Positions 5,664 to 6,885 of a DNA stretch of 6,885 nt are shown piece by piece (the first letter of the stretch is position 1; every line of letters begins with the position of its first letter). The stretch comes from an uncultured Actinomycetes bacterium (lineage in GTDB: Bacteria; Actinomycetota; Thermoleophilia; Solirubrobacterales; Thermoleophilaceae). The position numbers and the translations under genes were made by a program. The notes beneath the pieces are model-generated. The model had not been told where the DNA came from. It was given only the letters and a program-made list of their open reading frames with translations, and searched no databases. Where the stretch lies: contig CAMLNW010000146.1 in NCBI GenBank assembly GCA_946481495.1, positions 1 to 6,885 of the forward strand, written 5' to 3'.

Positions 5664-6885
5664 AGTTCACGCTCAAGGACTACCAGGCGGATGCGGTCGA
5701 CGACGTTCTGCGCAGTCTGGGACGCGCGAAGCAGCTCTACGAGGTTGAGGGGAAGGAGTCGTCGGTCTCGCTCAGCGCGACGACCGGCGCTGGCAAGACG
5801 GTCATGGCCGCGGCGGTGATCGAGGCGCTGTTCTATGGGAACGAGGCGTTCGAGGTCGATCCCGATCCCGGCGCCGTGGTCATCTGGTTCTCAGACGACC
5901 CCAACCTCAACGACCAGACGCGCTTCAGGCTCATGGAGGCGTCGGAGAAGTTCTCGGCGACCGACCTAGTCACGATCCAGCCGCCGTTCGCAAAGCCGTG
6001 TCTCGATCCTGGGAAAGTGTACTTCCTCAACACTGGGAAGCTGACCAAGAACTCACTGCTGACGCGCGGGCACGAAGAGAGCGACCAGGGTGTGTTCCCG
6101 ACGATGACGGCGGCGGCCCGCCCGGACCTTCAAGGGTGGACGATCTGGGAGACGATCGCGAACACGATCGAAGACGATGACCTGACCGTCTATCTGATTC
6201 TCGACGAGGCCCACCGCGGCTTCAATGCGAAGACGAGCCGCGACAAGCCAACGATCGTGCGTCGATTGGTCAACGGGCACGACGGGTATCCGCCGATCCC
6301 GATCGTGTGGGGCATCTCCGCGACTATCGAGCGCTTCAAAGAGGCGATGAGCGCGGCGGATGCGGACCGCGCGCGGCGGGCTTTGCCTCCGGTTACGGTA
6401 GATGGGTTCCGCGTCCAGGAGTCGGGTCTGGTCAAGGACACGCTGGTGCTCGACATTCCGGCGGAGACTGGCAACTTCGACACCGTGCTCGTGCGGCGGG
6501 CGGCCAAGAAACTGCGCGACTCGAGCGAACGCTGGGAGAGATACGCTAAGGCCCAGCAGGTGGGCGAGCCCGTGCGCCCGCTGCTCGTTTTGCAGGCGCC
6601 GAATACGCCCGATGCCGACCAGCTCGGACGCGCTCTAGACGAGATCTACCAGGAGTTTCCGGAGCTCGGATCCGAGGCGGTGCGCCACGTCTTCGGCAGC
6701 CACACCACGCAGACCTTCGGCAGCTGGGAGGTCGAGTGGATCGAACCGCAACGCGTGCAGGAGGCCGATCACGTCCGGGTGCTGGTTGCGAAGGACGCGA
6801 TCTCGACGGGGTGGGACTGTCCGCGCGCCGAGGTCATGGTCTCGTTCCGACGGGCCAAGGACCACACCCACATCACGCAGTTGCT
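5660..6885 (+). CDS. res: Type III restriction Res-like DEAH-box helicase/translocase (3' end outside window)
   Basis: The frame is open from GTG to the end of the window, giving 408 complete residues of an SF2 ATPase. A Q-motif-like region LKDYQADAVDDV (5-16) precedes Walker A, TTGAGKT (41-47). The Ia region is AVVIWFSDDPNLND (72-85). DEAH is at 182-185 and SAT at 220-222. ISTGWDCPRAEV begins at 381 (motif V), and THITQL at the window edge begins motif VI. In type III systems Res uses ATP in complex with Mod and cuts unmethylated DNA with a C-terminal PD-(D/E)XK domain. That domain would lie downstream and cannot be confirmed. The start overlaps the mod stop as GTGA, the usual mod-res order. 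If the C-terminal nuclease is absent, cleavage could be done by the upstream Fe-S protein. The helicase family call is firm; the restriction role rests on linkage to mod. Confidence 0.87.
   Translation, partial: MKFTLKDYQADAVDDVLRSLGRAKQLYEVEGKESSVSLSATTGAGKTVMAAAVIEALFYGNEAFEVDPDPGAVVIWFSDDPNLNDQTRFRLMEASEKFSATDLVTIQPPFAKPCLDPGKVYFLNTGKLTKNSLLTRGHEESDQGVFPTMTAAARPDLQGWTIWETIANTIEDDDLTVYLILDEAHRGFNAKTSRDKPTIVRRLVNGHDGYPPIPIVWGISATIERFKEAMSAADADRARRALPPVTVDGFRVQESGLVKDTLVLDIPAETGNFDTVLVRRAAKKLRDSSERWERYAKAQQVGEPVRPLLVLQAPNTPDADQLGRALDEIYQEFPELGSEAVRHVFGSHTTQTFGSWEVEWIEPQRVQEADHVRVLVAKDAISTGWDCPRAEVMVSFRRAKDHTHITQL

Noticed and set aside
5833..6871. Short open frames on both strands in the last kilobase
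   Set aside because: They overlap the continuous GTG-started frame that carries every expected SF2 helicase motif in order.
1..6885. BREX or DISARM locus
   Set aside because: I see no PglZ, BrxC, PglX, DrmA or DrmB-like protein. The methyltransferase is beta-class with DPPY before FSGSG, and a type III-like Res follows directly.

Overview
The window holds four tightly packed plus-strand genes. Three junctions are almost seamless: a 14-base overlap, a 10-base gap and a 4-base GTGA overlap. This is a single operon-like block, cut at both ends by the window. Base composition is high (some 60-base lines are near 78% GC), with GTG starts and strong G/C preference at third codon positions. That points to an actinobacterium-like host (Actinomycetota, possibly a Thermoleophilia-type lineage). 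No marker gene here fixes the taxonomy.

Layout. (1) Positions 1-1944: the 3' part of a large gene. At the very left edge it carries a Cys-x2-Cys-x5-Cys motif of the kind that closes the iron-sulfur cluster of RecB/AddB/Cas4/Dna2-type PD-(D/E)XK nucleases. A long unassigned region follows, and then a C-terminal Cys/His cluster. (2) 1931-3454: a complete 507-residue superfamily 1 helicase with Upf1/Dna2-like motifs. (3) 3465-5663: a complete 732-residue beta-class (type III Mod-like) DNA adenine methyltransferase with DPPY before FSGSG. (4) 5660 to beyond 6885: the first 408 residues of a type III Res-like DEAH-box translocase with its own GTG start.

Reading together: genes 3 and 4 are the modification and ATPase/restriction halves of a type III-like restriction-modification system. 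Genes 1 and 2 together carry the parts of a Dna2-like enzyme (iron-sulfur nuclease plus SF1 helicase) on two separate polypeptides. The simplest inference is a composite anti-phage system. The methyltransferase would mark self DNA, the Res-like ATPase would sense or translocate on unmodified DNA, and the nuclease-helicase pair would unwind and degrade it. I cannot assign this four-gene order to a named system such as BREX, DISARM or canonical type III R-M.

There is no intergenic stretch longer than 10 bases. I found no RNA gene, insertion sequence, CRISPR array, promoter or rho-independent terminator. The operon promoter must lie upstream of the window and any terminator downstream.
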